64,000 nucleotides of DNA from an uncultured Oscillospiraceae bacterium (GCA_900543555.1 UQRL01000003.1:1-64000); one strand, 5' to 3'. Positions 7,526-16,209 are shown, counted from the first letter of the stretch. Notes: generated from the sequence alone by a model not told the origin. Program-made: numbers and translations.

Positions 7526-8323
7526 GTGATTTTTGCAACCGTGAAAAAATATTTTTCCGTGGGAGAGGCCGCCAAGGCTGCCAACACCACTGCCGAAACC
7601 CTGCGCCACTACGACCGCATCGGCCTGGTAAAGCCCAGCAAAAAGGACGAATGGACCCACTACCGGTATTATACCGAGCAGGATATCGTCCGCCTGAACA
7701 CCGTGCGGGCCCTGCAGCTGATGGACCTGCCCCTGCAGGAGATCAAGCGGGTGCTGGAGTACGACGACCTGGAGAAAATCATCGCCTTTTTCCAGCAGGC
7801 GGAGAAGAGGGCCGATGAGAAAATTGCCGCGCTGCAGTTCAGCAAGGCGAAAATCCAGCTGGCCAAGGCGGACTATGCGCGGAATTTGGAGCAGCAGCGC
7901 CAGTCCCGCAGCGCCTTCCTTAAGGAGTACCCCCAGCGGGTGATTCTGCTTTCGGACACCCTGGAGATGCCCACTCTGGAAAATCTTTGGAATTATCTGA
8001 ACCATTTCTACGAGAAACTTCCCACTGGATTAAAGGAGCAGTTTGCCTTTGAGGATTTGGCCGGCATTTACACCGAGGGGGAAAGGACCAGGCTGTTTGC
8101 GGTCTGTACCCGCTACGCGGAGCTGGAGGGACTCAAGACGCTGCCGGAGGGGCGCTACCTGTGCGCCCACTGCACCGAGGAGACCAGAACAAAAGCCTTG
8201 GAAGAGCTGCTGCGCCTAGCCCGGGAGGAGTATGGGGAAGAGCCATCCTTTACCGTGCAGCTCATTGTCGTGTCGGGAATTTTACAGTGGAATTATGAGG
8301 TGCAGGTGTATGTTGGGGGATAG
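7526..8323 (+). CDS. MerR-family regulator with GyrI-like effector-binding domain
   Basis: About 265 residues. The N-terminal winged helix (YFSVGEAAKAANTTAETLRH) and the dimerising coiled coil (EKRADEKIAALQFSKAKIQL) are those of BmrR-type activators. The C-terminal 150 residues (FYEKLPTGLKEQ...SFTVQLIVVSG) look like the GyrI-like fold that binds hydrophobic cationic drugs. Such proteins untwist 19-base-spacer promoters when a drug binds. The GTG at 7526 is chosen for AAAGG seven bases upstream; a second GTG at 7541 is possible. No drug pump is adjacent, except perhaps the MFS gene at 9887. Confidence 0.88.
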   Translation: MIFATVKKYFSVGEAAKAANTTAETLRHYDRIGLVKPSKKDEWTHYRYYTEQDIVRLNTVRALQLMDLPLQEIKRVLEYDDLEKIIAFFQQAEKRADEKIAALQFSKAKIQLAKADYARNLEQQRQSRSAFLKEYPQRVILLSDTLEMPTLENLWNYLNHFYEKLPTGLKEQFAFEDLAGIYTEGERTRLFAVCTRYAELEGLKTLPEGRYLCAHCTEETRTKALEELLRLAREEYGEEPSFTVQLIVVSGILQWNYEVQVYVGG

Positions 8324-8433
8324 GATGGGTCAACGCGGTAGGGCAGGCTTCCGTGTGGAGGGGTCTTTGTCCCCCAAAGCGGACGGTGTAAAGCTGTTTT
8401 GGCCAAACGGAAAAGATTTGTGAAAATCTTCCC

Positions 8434-8462
8434 TTGCGGCAATGGGCCAGAATCCATATAAT
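8434..8462 (+). promoter_or_regulatory. Promoter of the two-domain regulator gene
   Basis: TTGCGG (8434-8439) and TATAAT (8457-8462) with a 17-base spacer, 33 bases before the start codon. The rest of 8324-8495 holds a weak hairpin near 8409-8428 and no gene. Confidence 0.65.
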
Positions 8463-8495
8463 AATAATTTAGAAAAAAGAGGGAGGAATGAGGGT

Positions 8496-9701
8496 ATGGA
8501 ATACCTCACCGTGAAGGAAACCGCCGAAAAGTGGAACCTCTCGGACCGTATGGTGCAGCAGTTCTGTGTGCAGGGGCGCATTCCGGGCGCGCAGAAATTT
8601 GGAAAGTCCTGGGCTGTTCCTGCCAATGCGGAGAAGCCCAAGGACCCCCGCAAGCTCCAGGGCCAGGCTGCGGAGGGCGCAGCAAGCCTTGTAAGCGGCC
8701 TTCTGGATCACACGAGTTTGATGCCTTTGATGAACACCTCCTTCCAGCCGGGACACTGCCTGGAAGCGGTGGAGGCCATGCCTGCCGGCCCACAAAGAGA
8801 CATTGCGTTGGCGGAGTACCACTATTTCAGCGGACAGGCTGGGGCAGCGGCACAGGAGGCGGAGGCCTATTTGACGCACTCCGATATGGGGGCGCGCCTC
8901 TCCGCCTGTTTGATCTATGCCTATGCCAGCTTGTCCCTTGGGGAGATTTCGCGGGCCCGGTTTGCCCTGGGGGAGTTGAGGGCCTCCCTGTCTGCCGCGG
9001 GGGAACAGCTGTCCCAGTTCCGGGCAGCCTCGGCCTTTGTGGCGTCCGCCGCTGCGGTGCTGCTCCATCTGCCGCTGCCGGAACAAATGCCGGACGTGGA
9101 GAGCTTTCTTCCCCTGCTGCCCCCCGGGCTGCGGGCCTTTGCCCTATATGTGCAGGCTCATTACCTCTACCTAAAGGAGGAGTACGGCCCCAGCGCCGGC
9201 ATGGTGGAGGCCACCCTTGCCATGGGGGCGGCCAGCTACCCCATTCCTGCAATCTACCTGCATTTGGTTGCGGTGATGGACTACATGAGCCTGAAAAAGC
9301 CGGACCAGGCACAGGCCCATCTGCTGGCGGCGTGGAAGATTGCCCAGCCGGATGACTTGATTGAGGGCTTTGGGGAGCACCATGGGCTTTTGGGCGCCAT
9401 GCTGGAGGCGGTGATCAAGCCGAAATGGCCGGAGGATTTTAAGCGGATTATCGCGATTACCTACCGCTTTTCCGCGGGCTGGCGCAAAGTGCACAACCCA
9501 GAGACAGGCCATGATGTAGCGGATGACCTGACCACCACCGAGTTCGCAATCGCCATGTTGGCGGCACGGGGCTGGACAAACCAGGAGATTGCGGAGCACC
9601 TGCATATTTCAGTCAACACGGTGAAAAACCATATCTCCGAGGCAATGCGGAAGCTGGATGTGGAGAATCGGAAGGATTTGAAAAAGTACATGCTGCGATA
9701 G
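8496..9701 (+). CDS. Regulator with excisionase-type N-terminal and LuxR-type C-terminal DNA-binding domains
   Basis: A 401-residue protein. Residues 1-50 (YLTVKETAEKWNLSDRMVQQ...GRIPGAQKFGKSWAVP) are an excisionase/MerR-like winged helix. The centre (about 60-330) is Ala/Leu-rich helical repeat, TPR-like. The last 65 residues form a LuxR/GerE helix-turn-helix (GWTNQEIAEHLHISVNTVKNHI). Two unrelated DNA-binding domains at opposite ends are unusual; similar architectures occur in gut clostridia without known function. The ATG at 8496 has GGGAGGAATGAGGG upstream. It is transcribed alone, and a terminator follows at once. Confidence 0.82.
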   Translation: MEYLTVKETAEKWNLSDRMVQQFCVQGRIPGAQKFGKSWAVPANAEKPKDPRKLQGQAAEGAASLVSGLLDHTSLMPLMNTSFQPGHCLEAVEAMPAGPQRDIALAEYHYFSGQAGAAAQEAEAYLTHSDMGARLSACLIYAYASLSLGEISRARFALGELRASLSAAGEQLSQFRAASAFVASAAAVLLHLPLPEQMPDVESFLPLLPPGLRAFALYVQAHYLYLKEEYGPSAGMVEATLAMGAASYPIPAIYLHLVAVMDYMSLKKPDQAQAHLLAAWKIAQPDDLIEGFGEHHGLLGAMLEAVIKPKWPEDFKRIIAITYRFSAGWRKVHNPETGHDVADDLTTTEFAIAMLAARGWTNQEIAEHLHISVNTVKNHISEAMRKLDVENRKDLKKYMLR

Positions 9702-9703
9702 GG

Positions 9704-9741
9704 GATGCCCGCGGGAAAGGCCGTGGGCATTCTCTGTTTTA
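9704..9741 (+). terminator. Intrinsic terminator
   Basis: Stem ATGCCCGCGG/CCGTGGGCAT (9705-9714 with 9721-9730, one G-U pair), six-base loop, followed by a T-rich run. The rest of the gap to 9886 contains only a weak promoter candidate (TTACGG at 9831, TATAAA at 9854). Confidence 0.75.
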
Positions 9742-9886
9742 TTTCCTATTTTCAAGCTGCCAAGCGCCCCCAGCTTTTGGAAAGCCTCCCCATCCCACAG
9801 CGCGATTTTTACAAAAATTTCTTGTGTTTTTTACGGAGCTATGGCATGATATGTATAAACCATCTTGTTTGGAAGGATGAAGTCTC

Positions 9887-11188
9887 ATGGCAACAGGCTC
9901 TTCAGAAAACGCGAAAAAATTTACAAAAACAGAAAAGAGCTGGATTCTCTACGACTGGGCCAACTCGGTGTACGCCACCAACATTATGGCGGTGCTGTTC
10001 CCCATCTACTTTGGCAATGTGTGCGCCGCCGCTGGGGCGGACAACCTGGTGCTGTGGTCCTACGGCACCTCGGCGGCCACCTTCCTCTGCGCGGTGCTGG
10101 CCCCGGTGCTGGGCTCTCTGGCCGACCACAAGGGCCATAAGAAGCGGCTGTTCGTGGCCTGCCTGGTGTTGGGCGTGGCCTTTACCCTGTTCTCCGCCCT
10201 GACAGATGATTACCGGGGCCTGCTGGTGGGGTATGTCATCAGCCACATTGGGTTTTCCGGCTCCTGCCTGTTTTACGACGCCTTTTTAACCGACGTGACC
10301 ACCCGGGAGCGCATGGACCGGGTCTCTGCCTGGGGCTACGCCATGGGCTATATCGGCGGCAGCACCATCCCCTTTATCTTGGCCATTGTCATCCTGTTTG
10401 TCATGGGCATGGAGAATCCGGTGGCCTTTAAGCTGGTCATCCTGCTCACCAGCGTGTGGTGGCTGGTGTTCTCCATACCCTTTTTAAAGAACGTGCATCA
10501 GGTCCATTATGTGGAGGCGAAAAAGGGCCTGGTGCAATCTACCTTCCGAAACCTGTGGGCCACCGCCAAGGACATTTTTACCCATAAAGGGGTGTTCTTG
10601 TTCATGTTGGCCTACTTCTTCTACATCGACGGGGTGAACACCATCATCTCCGTATCCACCTCGTATGGCACGAAACTGGGCCTGGACACAGTGAGCATGA
10701 TCCTGGCCCTGCTGGTCACCCAGATTGTGGCCATGCCCTTCTCCATCCTTTTCGGCAGGCTGGCAGGGAAGGTGGGCGCCATTCAGCTGCTGCGGGGGGC
10801 TGTGGGCGTGTACTTTGTCATCACGGTGGTGGGCTTCTTCATGGGATTTAACATCGAGCAGAACCCCGACAGTGAAAGCGCCCTGGCTCTGTCTCAGGTC
10901 CTGTTCTGGTGCATGGCCTTTTTGGTGGGCACAGTGCAGGGGGGCATCCAGGCCCTGTCCCGCAGCTATTTCGGCAAGCTCATCCCCGCGGAGCGCTCCA
11001 ACGAGTACTTCGGCTTTTTCGACATCTTCGGCAAGTTCGCCGCGGTGCTGGGGCCCCTGCTGGTGGGGCTGTTCACCCAGTTCACCGGGCGGGACTCCAT
11101 CGGCGTCATCAGCTTGGCCATCCTGTTCCTGGTGGGAGAGGCGATCCTGCTGGCGGGAAGGAAAACGCTGGTTTCTACGAAAGAGTAA
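9887..11188 (+). CDS. MFS transporter of the UMF1/Atg22 family
   Basis: A 433-residue membrane protein with about 12 hydrophobic helices. The opening ILYDWANSVYATNIMAVLFP is the signature of UMF1 proteins, related to the yeast vacuolar amino-acid exporter Atg22. The loop FYDAFLTDVT and the late GTVQGGIQALSRSYFGKLIP motif also match. The family is thought to export amino acids or related small molecules, but bacterial substrates are unknown. The start at 9887 follows GGAAGGATGAAG. It is monocistronic, with a terminator directly downstream. Confidence 0.9.
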   Translation: MATGSSENAKKFTKTEKSWILYDWANSVYATNIMAVLFPIYFGNVCAAAGADNLVLWSYGTSAATFLCAVLAPVLGSLADHKGHKKRLFVACLVLGVAFTLFSALTDDYRGLLVGYVISHIGFSGSCLFYDAFLTDVTTRERMDRVSAWGYAMGYIGGSTIPFILAIVILFVMGMENPVAFKLVILLTSVWWLVFSIPFLKNVHQVHYVEAKKGLVQSTFRNLWATAKDIFTHKGVFLFMLAYFFYIDGVNTIISVSTSYGTKLGLDTVSMILALLVTQIVAMPFSILFGRLAGKVGAIQLLRGAVGVYFVITVVGFFMGFNIEQNPDSESALALSQVLFWCMAFLVGTVQGGIQALSRSYFGKLIPAERSNEYFGFFDIFGKFAAVLGPLLVGLFTQFTGRDSIGVISLAILFLVGEAILLAGRKTLVSTKE

Positions 11189-11210
11189 ACAGCTGCAGAA
11201 AACCTTGTCT

Positions 11211-11245
11211 AAAGGGGCCGCTTTTCAGGGCGGCCCTCTTTTTTG
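11211..11245 (+). terminator. Intrinsic terminator after the MFS gene
   Basis: GGGCCGC/GCGGCCC arms (11215-11221 with 11230-11236), eight-base loop, then six T at 11239-11244. Confidence 0.85.
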
Positions 11246-11292
11246 CGCTGGTGCGCCCCGGGCAGGGGGGAGGGGGACCCAATCCAAAGCGG

Positions 11293-11321
11293 TTGACAAC
11301 CCTGAAAAAACTGGGTACACT
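11293..11321 (+). promoter_or_regulatory. Strong sigma-A promoter of the aminotransferase gene
   Basis: A consensus TTGACA (11293-11298), 17-base spacer and TACACT (11316-11321). The predicted mRNA has a leader of about 85 bases. Confidence 0.75.
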
Positions 11322-11360
11322 TTCCTAAGAAAGCGTCCCGAGAAAAGGACAGAATCCTGT

Positions 11361-11388
11361 CGGGGTTCCAGGGAACGCTGGAACCCCG
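11361..11388 (+). promoter_or_regulatory. Perfect leader hairpin before the aminotransferase gene
   Basis: An 11-base-pair stem without mismatch (11361-11371 with 11378-11388) and a six-base loop lies in the 5' leader, 12 bases before the AGGAGG ribosome-binding site. No T-run follows, so it is not a simple terminator; it may stabilise the mRNA or bind a protein. Confidence 0.6.
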
Positions 11389-11414
11389 GCATGGCAATAC
11401 AGGAGGCAGAAAGA

Positions 11415-12587
11415 ATGTCGGTACAGGCAAAACGGCTGGATCATTTTGAGGAGGGGATCTTCTCCTCCATTGAACGCAAGGTGGTGGTATATCAGCAGCA
11501 GGGGCGGGAGGTGTTCAACCTTTCCGTGGGCACGCCGGACTTCCATCCGCCGGAGCAGGTGATGCAGGTGCTCTCTCAGGCGGCGCTGAAGCCGGAGAAC
11601 TACCGCTATACCCTGCGTGATTACCCGGAACTGCGGCAGGCTGTGGCAGAGTACTACCTCCGCCGCTATGGCACCGCCATCGACGGCAGCACAGAGGTGG
11701 TGGCCGTTCACGGCACCCAAGAGGGGATGGGGCATTTGGGCATGGCCCTGTGCAACCCCGGCGACGTGGTGCTGCTGCCCAACCCTGGTTATCCTGTTTT
11801 TGAGGCGGGGGCCTGGCTTGGGGAGGCGGACCTGCAATTCTACCCCATGACCCGGGAGAACCATTTCCTTCCCCGGCTGGAGGCCATCCCTCCGGAGACT
11901 TGGAGGCGGACAAAGTACATCGTCACCTCCTATCCCTCCAACCCTACCGGCGCCATCGCCCCCCGTTCCTTCTATGAGGAACTGATTGCGTACGCCAAAC
12001 GCTATCATTTCTACATTATCAACGACAACGCCTATTCCGATATTGTGTTCACAGAGGGCAGTGGCTTTTCTTTCCTGTCCATTCCCGGGGCAAAAGAGGT
12101 GGGCGCGGAGTTCTTCTCTTTGAGTAAGTCCTTTAACTTGACGGGCGCCCGGCTTTCCTTTTTTGTGGGAAACCGGGAGCTGGTGTCCGCTCTGAGCCTG
12201 CTGCGCTCTCAGCTGGATTTCGGCATTTTTCTGCCCCTGCAGCTGGCGGCAGTGGAAGCCCTCCGCGTTCCGCGGCAATACGTGCTGGACCAGTGCCAGG
12301 AGTACCGCAAGCGCCGGGACGCCCTGTGCAATGGCCTGCGAGAGGCGGGGTGGCCGGTGGAGGACAGCCAGGGCACCATGTTTGTCTTTGCCAAGCTGCC
12401 AAAGCGCTGGGAAGGCCGTTCTGCGGCCTTCTGCGAGGCTTTGGTGGACGCCTGCGGCGTGGTGTGTACCCCGGGCGCCGCCTTTGGCTCTTTGGGAGAG
12501 GGGTATGTGCGCTTTGCCCTGGTGCGCCCGCCCCAGGAGCTGGCCCGGATTGCCCAATACATAGGGGACAGCGGGCTGCTGGCTTAA
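11415..12587 (+). CDS. Class I PLP-dependent aminotransferase (LL-diaminopimelate/aspartate type)
   Basis: A 390-residue fold type I aminotransferase. Visible family features are YTLRDYPELRQAVAEYY near the N-terminus, TSYPSNPTGAIA (Asn that contacts the cofactor), NDNAYSDI (Asp and Tyr around the PLP ring) and SLSKSFNLTGARLSFFVGN with the Schiff-base Lys at about residue 238. The pattern is closest to the DapL/aspartate aminotransferase group, so lysine or cell-wall diaminopimelate synthesis is possible but not proven. The ATG at 11415 is preferred over that at 11391 because AGGAGG lies eight bases upstream. Monocistronic. Confidence 0.88.
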   Translation: MSVQAKRLDHFEEGIFSSIERKVVVYQQQGREVFNLSVGTPDFHPPEQVMQVLSQAALKPENYRYTLRDYPELRQAVAEYYLRRYGTAIDGSTEVVAVHGTQEGMGHLGMALCNPGDVVLLPNPGYPVFEAGAWLGEADLQFYPMTRENHFLPRLEAIPPETWRRTKYIVTSYPSNPTGAIAPRSFYEELIAYAKRYHFYIINDNAYSDIVFTEGSGFSFLSIPGAKEVGAEFFSLSKSFNLTGARLSFFVGNRELVSALSLLRSQLDFGIFLPLQLAAVEALRVPRQYVLDQCQEYRKRRDALCNGLREAGWPVEDSQGTMFVFAKLPKRWEGRSAAFCEALVDACGVVCTPGAAFGSLGEGYVRFALVRPPQELARIAQYIGDSGLLA

Positions 12588-12644
12588 AGGCTGTTCCCTG
12601 CAGCGGGCTTTCCCTGGTGAGGAACCCATCCAATCAAACCGCAT

Positions 12645-12675
12645 GGCTCTGGCCCAAATGGACCAGAGCTTTTTT
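12645..12675 (+). terminator. Intrinsic terminator after the aminotransferase gene
   Basis: GCTCTGG/CCAGAGC arms (12645-12651 with 12663-12669) followed by six T. Confidence 0.8.
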
Positions 12676-12937
12676 GATGGGAAAAACAGCCTTCTGGGGG
12701 AATAATTCAGGTTGGTGCGGCGCGGCGGCAGCAACGAGTTTTTAGACCAAAAATATCCTTTTTTGCTATAAAGTCGATTTTTTTTACAAAAAGATTGTCT
12801 ATGCTTATCTTTTGTTAATGAATTTTCCGTGGAGTGGATGTATAATTTTTGGGTATAGTAGCGGCGTAATATGAGACGGAATTTGACCATATTATCCAAT
12901 TTTGGGGGAATTGTATCTGGCTAGGGGGAACAGCCTT
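12676..12937 (+). promoter_or_regulatory. AT-rich upstream region of the Crp/Fnr gene with -10 element
   Basis: This 260-base gap is clearly more AT-rich than its surroundings. It has a perfect TATAAT at 12841-12846 but no clear -35 element at the right distance, as expected for an activator-dependent promoter. It may be the only promoter for the following regulator and the chaperone-GTPase cluster, since no other obvious promoter lies between 12938 and 13642. No gene is seen in it. Confidence 0.5.
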
Positions 12938-13570
12938 ATGGAGATGGATTTATTTGGGTTTTATCAAGAACACTTTTATGTAAGAGATGAAAGGCTGTTG
13001 TCCTGCCTGGTGGAAAACAGTAAAGTGCGGTTGGTTCCTAAAAACGAGGTGTTCCAGCGCATGGGGCAGGTAAACCCCAATTTGGACATTATGGTCCATG
13101 GGCTGGTTCGCGGTTTTTTTCCTGATTGCACTGGAAAAGACATCACAGACTGCTTTGAGTTTTCCCCGGGGATCCCTCTGATGACCAGCTTTGAGCTCAA
13201 TGAGGTTTCTGTCATCAGCATGGAAGCCCTTCGGGAGACGGTCATGGTCTCCATGCCGTTGGCGCGCTTGATGCCTTTTTTGGACCACCCCGCTGTGATG
13301 CGGTTCTACGTCCAGTTTTTAAGCAGGGCCCTGCGCCGCCACTGGGAGAGCAAGATGATCCTTTCCCAATATTCTGCAAAGGACCGGTACCGGTGGTTTC
13401 TGGGGAAGTATCCCGGGGTGATAGACATGGTGAACCATCACTATGTGGCGTCCTTTTTGGGGATGACCCCGGTCACCCTTTCGCGGATTCGCAGCGCAGA
13501 GCGCCAGATGGATGGGGTGGCTCCAGAGGAGCGCGCGCCCGGCATGCAGCTGTCTTGCAGATGTCCTTGA
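12938..13570 (+). CDS. Crp/Fnr-family transcriptional regulator heading the chaperone-GTPase cluster
   Basis: A 210-residue protein with an N-terminal cyclic-nucleotide-type beta-roll (about 20-120), a dimer helix (LMPFLDHPAVMRFYVQFLSRAL) and a C-terminal Crp helix-turn-helix (YSAKDRYRWFLGKYP...VASFLGMTPVTLSRIRS). There are no FNR-type iron-sulfur cysteines near the N-terminus, so a small-molecule ligand is more likely. The ATG at 12938 has AGGGGG upstream; a TTG at 12902 is the alternative. The last 15 residues run past the usual end. It lies 71 bases before the first cluster gene on the same strand and is the best candidate for its regulator. Confidence 0.82.
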   Translation: MEMDLFGFYQEHFYVRDERLLSCLVENSKVRLVPKNEVFQRMGQVNPNLDIMVHGLVRGFFPDCTGKDITDCFEFSPGIPLMTSFELNEVSVISMEALRETVMVSMPLARLMPFLDHPAVMRFYVQFLSRALRRHWESKMILSQYSAKDRYRWFLGKYPGVIDMVNHHYVASFLGMTPVTLSRIRSAERQMDGVAPEERAPGMQLSCRCP

Positions 13571-13641
13571 CCGAAAGATTGAATGGGAAGTGAACTGGGC
13601 CCGCCGCGCTTTTCTGCGGCGGATGAAGGGAGGAGAGCGCT

Positions 13642-13845
13642 ATGGATGATTGGGGCGGTATCATCGCTGTGATTTTTGTGATCGTTTTGATTGTGGTTGT
13701 GGTTTACTGCATTGTGATGATTGCCTCCCTTCTGGCCATGGTGGCTGGCGGGGCGGGAATCCTGTGGGGCGGTGGCACAGCGGTGCTCAACTACGGCAGG
13801 TCCTTTAAAGAAAATATGATCGACAGCAACACCAAGAAGCTGTAA
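13642..13845 (+). CDS. 67-residue membrane protein, first gene of the cluster
   Basis: After a short acidic start (MDDWGG) a very hydrophobic Ile/Val-rich helix runs over residues 7-32. A Gly-rich second hydrophobic segment (MVAGGAGILWGGGTAVLNYG) follows, and then a charged tail. It has a strong GGGAGGAG site. A similar 70-residue membrane protein follows the second GTPase copy at 30463, so GTPase plus mini-membrane protein appears to be a repeated unit. No named family is recognised. A small membrane partner or anchor for the GTPase is a reasonable guess. Confidence 0.8.
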   Translation: MDDWGGIIAVIFVIVLIVVVVYCIVMIASLLAMVAGGAGILWGGGTAVLNYGRSFKENMIDSNTKKL

Positions 13846-13858
13846 TATCCAGCTGACG

Positions 13859-13896
13859 GAATATCAGCCGTAGCCCTTTGGGATACGGCGATATTC
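13859..13896 (+). promoter_or_regulatory. Hairpin between the mini-membrane gene and the first GTPase gene
   Basis: Arms of 13 base pairs with one bulged A (13859-13872 with 13884-13896) enclose about 11 bases; TTTATT follows. It may be a leaky terminator or processing site that sets the first gene apart from the rest of the operon. Confidence 0.55.
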
Positions 13897-13926
13897 TTTA
13901 TTGCCTGCAAAAAAGGGGGAAAAACC

Positions 13927-15405
13927 ATGGCGGCAGCGGCGCAGCCAGCGCGAAAAAGTTATTTTTTTGAAAAAGGATATCAGGATATAGCAGCTACCAT
14001 CAAAGGCGCCTGGACCCGAAACGGCGCTTCGATCCAGCGGTATCGGGATCATCTGAATGGCTTAGGGGATAAGGGCGTAACGGCTCGGGTCTTTTTAGCC
14101 ATTGCCAACATTCTGGCTATGGCGGCTGTGGTGGTGTGCGGCTCTTTGATTACGGCGGCCATCACCCTGGTAAATGTGCTGGTGCTGGTGGTCTTTATGG
14201 CCGTTCTCTACCTGGGCTTTACCGCAATTTGGGCGGTGGACCGCCTCTATCTGGTACATAAACGGATTTTTACCGCCTGCCATGAGTGTAAGAAGAAAAG
14301 TCTGATCCCCACCTACCTGTGCCCCAGGTGCGGCGCAAAGCACACCAATTTGACCCCTGGCGTATATGGGATTCTGCGGCGCACATGCAGCTGCGGGGAA
14401 AAGCTCCCCACCACCTTTTTTAACGGGAGAAAAAATCTGGAGGCCGAGTGTCCTCGATGTGGGCACCGCCTTGCCGACCGGGAAAGCCGTCCACTCTGCA
14501 TCCCTGTGGTGGGAGGACGTTCGGTGGGAAAGACGGCCTTCATCACCGCATTCTCCAAAGAGTTCCTTGAAACCGTGGCCCCGCAGAAGGGGCTGGAGAC
14601 GGAGTTTTATAACGGCAGGAAAGAAAGAATCTACCAGGAGATTGTGCAGGATTTTCAAACGGGGAACACCCGCATAACAGACCGCCCCCAAGATGTGAAG
14701 CTGGCCAGCGCCGTGTCCTTCAGCTTTTTCGTAAAGCACGCCAGCCTCTCTCCCGAGCGGCTGGTGCACATCTATGATATCGCCGGAGAGGTGTTCACGA
14801 ACAACGATGAAAATGAGGTGCAGCAGCAGTACGAATACTGCCAGGGCATTGTCTTTATCCTGGACCCCTTTGCCATCCCGGAGGTCCGTTTCCAGTATGA
14901 GGAGCTCCTTTCCCCAGAGGATCTGGCAGGTATTGGCAGGGCTGATTTAAACGACGTCATTGATTCATTCCTCAATAAGCTGCGAGAGGTCACAGGGCTT
15001 TCTGACAGCAGCATGTCCACAGTGCCTCTTGCGGTGGTTATCAGCAAAATTGATTCCGCCGGGCTAGACCAGGACGTGGGCCGGCGGGCGGTGGAAAAAC
15101 TGATGAAAGCCCAGCCCCAGGTGTTTACCGATTTCTTTAACACACAGGACTATCTCTGCCGCAAATTCCTGCGGGAAAATGGCATGGAGAGCTTTTTGAA
15201 CAATATTTCCCTGCAGTTCAAAAACAACCGCTTTTTTGCCTGCAGCGCCATTGGTCATAGCCGGGGAAAAGGCCCCTATCGGCCGGAGGGCGTGCTCCCG
15301 CCCATGGAGTGGCTGATTCAAAACGCGGACCCCAAGCTGGGCCAGTTGTGGGGCGAGCATGTGTTTCCCAAAAAGCCCATAAGCGCCGGCCCCGCCCAAT
15401 ATTGA
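13927..15405 (+). CDS. Membrane-anchored zinc-ribbon TRAFAC-type GTPase, copy 1
   Basis: A 492-residue protein. Residues 54-110 hold two membrane helices. Residues 118-178 hold paired cysteines (C118/C121/C132/C135, C154/C156, C175/C178) typical of zinc ribbons. The P-loop GGRSVGKT is at 196-203, a DxxG-like switch (YDIAGE) at about 282-287 and an SKID specificity motif at about 374. The layout resembles the Pfam family I recall as DO-GTPase2 (double GTPase 2), from predicted conflict systems; this assignment needs a profile search. The copy at 28970 has the same plan. It probably acts at the inner face of the membrane as a nucleotide-driven switch. Confidence 0.82.
   Translation: MAAAAQPARKSYFFEKGYQDIAATIKGAWTRNGASIQRYRDHLNGLGDKGVTARVFLAIANILAMAAVVVCGSLITAAITLVNVLVLVVFMAVLYLGFTAIWAVDRLYLVHKRIFTACHECKKKSLIPTYLCPRCGAKHTNLTPGVYGILRRTCSCGEKLPTTFFNGRKNLEAECPRCGHRLADRESRPLCIPVVGGRSVGKTAFITAFSKEFLETVAPQKGLETEFYNGRKERIYQEIVQDFQTGNTRITDRPQDVKLASAVSFSFFVKHASLSPERLVHIYDIAGEVFTNNDENEVQQQYEYCQGIVFILDPFAIPEVRFQYEELLSPEDLAGIGRADLNDVIDSFLNKLREVTGLSDSSMSTVPLAVVISKIDSAGLDQDVGRRAVEKLMKAQPQVFTDFFNTQDYLCRKFLRENGMESFLNNISLQFKNNRFFACSAIGHSRGKGPYRPEGVLPPMEWLIQNADPKLGQLWGEHVFPKKPISAGPAQY
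14770..14846 (+). repeat. 77-base block identical to 29816-29892 (copy 1)
   Basis: Within two otherwise diverged paralogous GTPase genes, 77 consecutive bases are identical, including every synonymous position. The block covers the DxxG switch region. The bases just outside differ at once. Confidence 0.93.
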
Positions 15406-15429
15406 AAGGATAAGGAGGTCGTAAGAGAG

Positions 15430-16209
15430 ATGAAAGAGTTTGACCTGTTCCAGGAACAACCCTCCCTGCCCCTGGAGGAGGCCGCGAAAAACGAAGTGCC
15501 CGATGGGGAGCCCCCTCTCCTGGCGCAGGAAGACGCACCGGAAGAGGAGGCAGCTTCCCCAGAGGAAGAGTCCTGCCCAGAAGAAGCTGCCTTTGACCAA
15601 GGGCAGGGCGCGGAAGAGCCTCTCTGCCCGCCGGAATGCCCAGCCGGCCCTTCCCTGCAGGAGGTGTTGGAACCGCAGAAGCAACTCCTTCAAAAGGTGG
15701 AGGAGCTGCAGGCTCTCTTCCAGTCCCGGATCCTTCACACGGATCACGAGGAGAAGATTGTGGACCAAATGCACCACGAGTTGCAAAAGCACCGGGAAGG
15801 GCTCTATGCCCAGCTGGTGCGCCCCATCCTGCTGGATGTCATCCAGGTGCGGGACAGCATCCGGCGCATGGCCGCTGTCTATTTGGAAAGGCCCGCGGGC
15901 CAGCAGGATATCCCCAACAAGATTTTTGCCGGGTATGCCCTGGATTTGCAGGATATTTTGGAGCGCAACGAAGTGGAGGTTTATGACACCGCCCCTGGGG
16001 AGCCCTTTGCCCCCCTGCGGCAGCGGGTGGTAAAGAAGGTTCCTACCGGAGAGGAGGAGCTCCATGGCAAAGTGGCGGCCTCCCTTTCTGATGGGTACAG
16101 TTACAACGGCCGAACCCTTTCCCCTGAGAAAGTGGCGGTTTACACCTATGAGAAACCTGTTCAGGAGACTGAGAAAAGCGAGAAAAGTGAGGGAATGAAC
16201 AATGGCTAA
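15430..16209 (+). CDS. GrpE-like protein with acidic N-terminal extension
   Basis: A 259-residue protein. The first 75 residues are Glu/Pro/Ala-rich and probably disordered. Residues 76-125 form a long charged helix (KQLLQKVEELQALFQSRI) and the next 60 resemble the GrpE body (LVRPILLDVIQVRDSIRRM). GrpE is the dimeric nucleotide-exchange factor that resets DnaK. The gene overlaps the following Hsp70 gene by eight bases, as grpE-dnaK pairs often adjoin. I infer that it serves the two Hsp70-like proteins of this cluster rather than the housekeeping DnaK. AAGGAGG lies upstream of the start at 15430. Confidence 0.72.
   Translation: MKEFDLFQEQPSLPLEEAAKNEVPDGEPPLLAQEDAPEEEAASPEEESCPEEAAFDQGQGAEEPLCPPECPAGPSLQEVLEPQKQLLQKVEELQALFQSRILHTDHEEKIVDQMHHELQKHREGLYAQLVRPILLDVIQVRDSIRRMAAVYLERPAGQQDIPNKIFAGYALDLQDILERNEVEVYDTAPGEPFAPLRQRVVKKVPTGEEELHGKVAASLSDGYSYNGRTLSPEKVAVYTYEKPVQETEKSEKSEGMNNG

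Noticed and set aside
11325-12899. A 524-codon minus-strand frame
   Set aside because: It is the complement of the aminotransferase gene, which has all PLP-site motifs.
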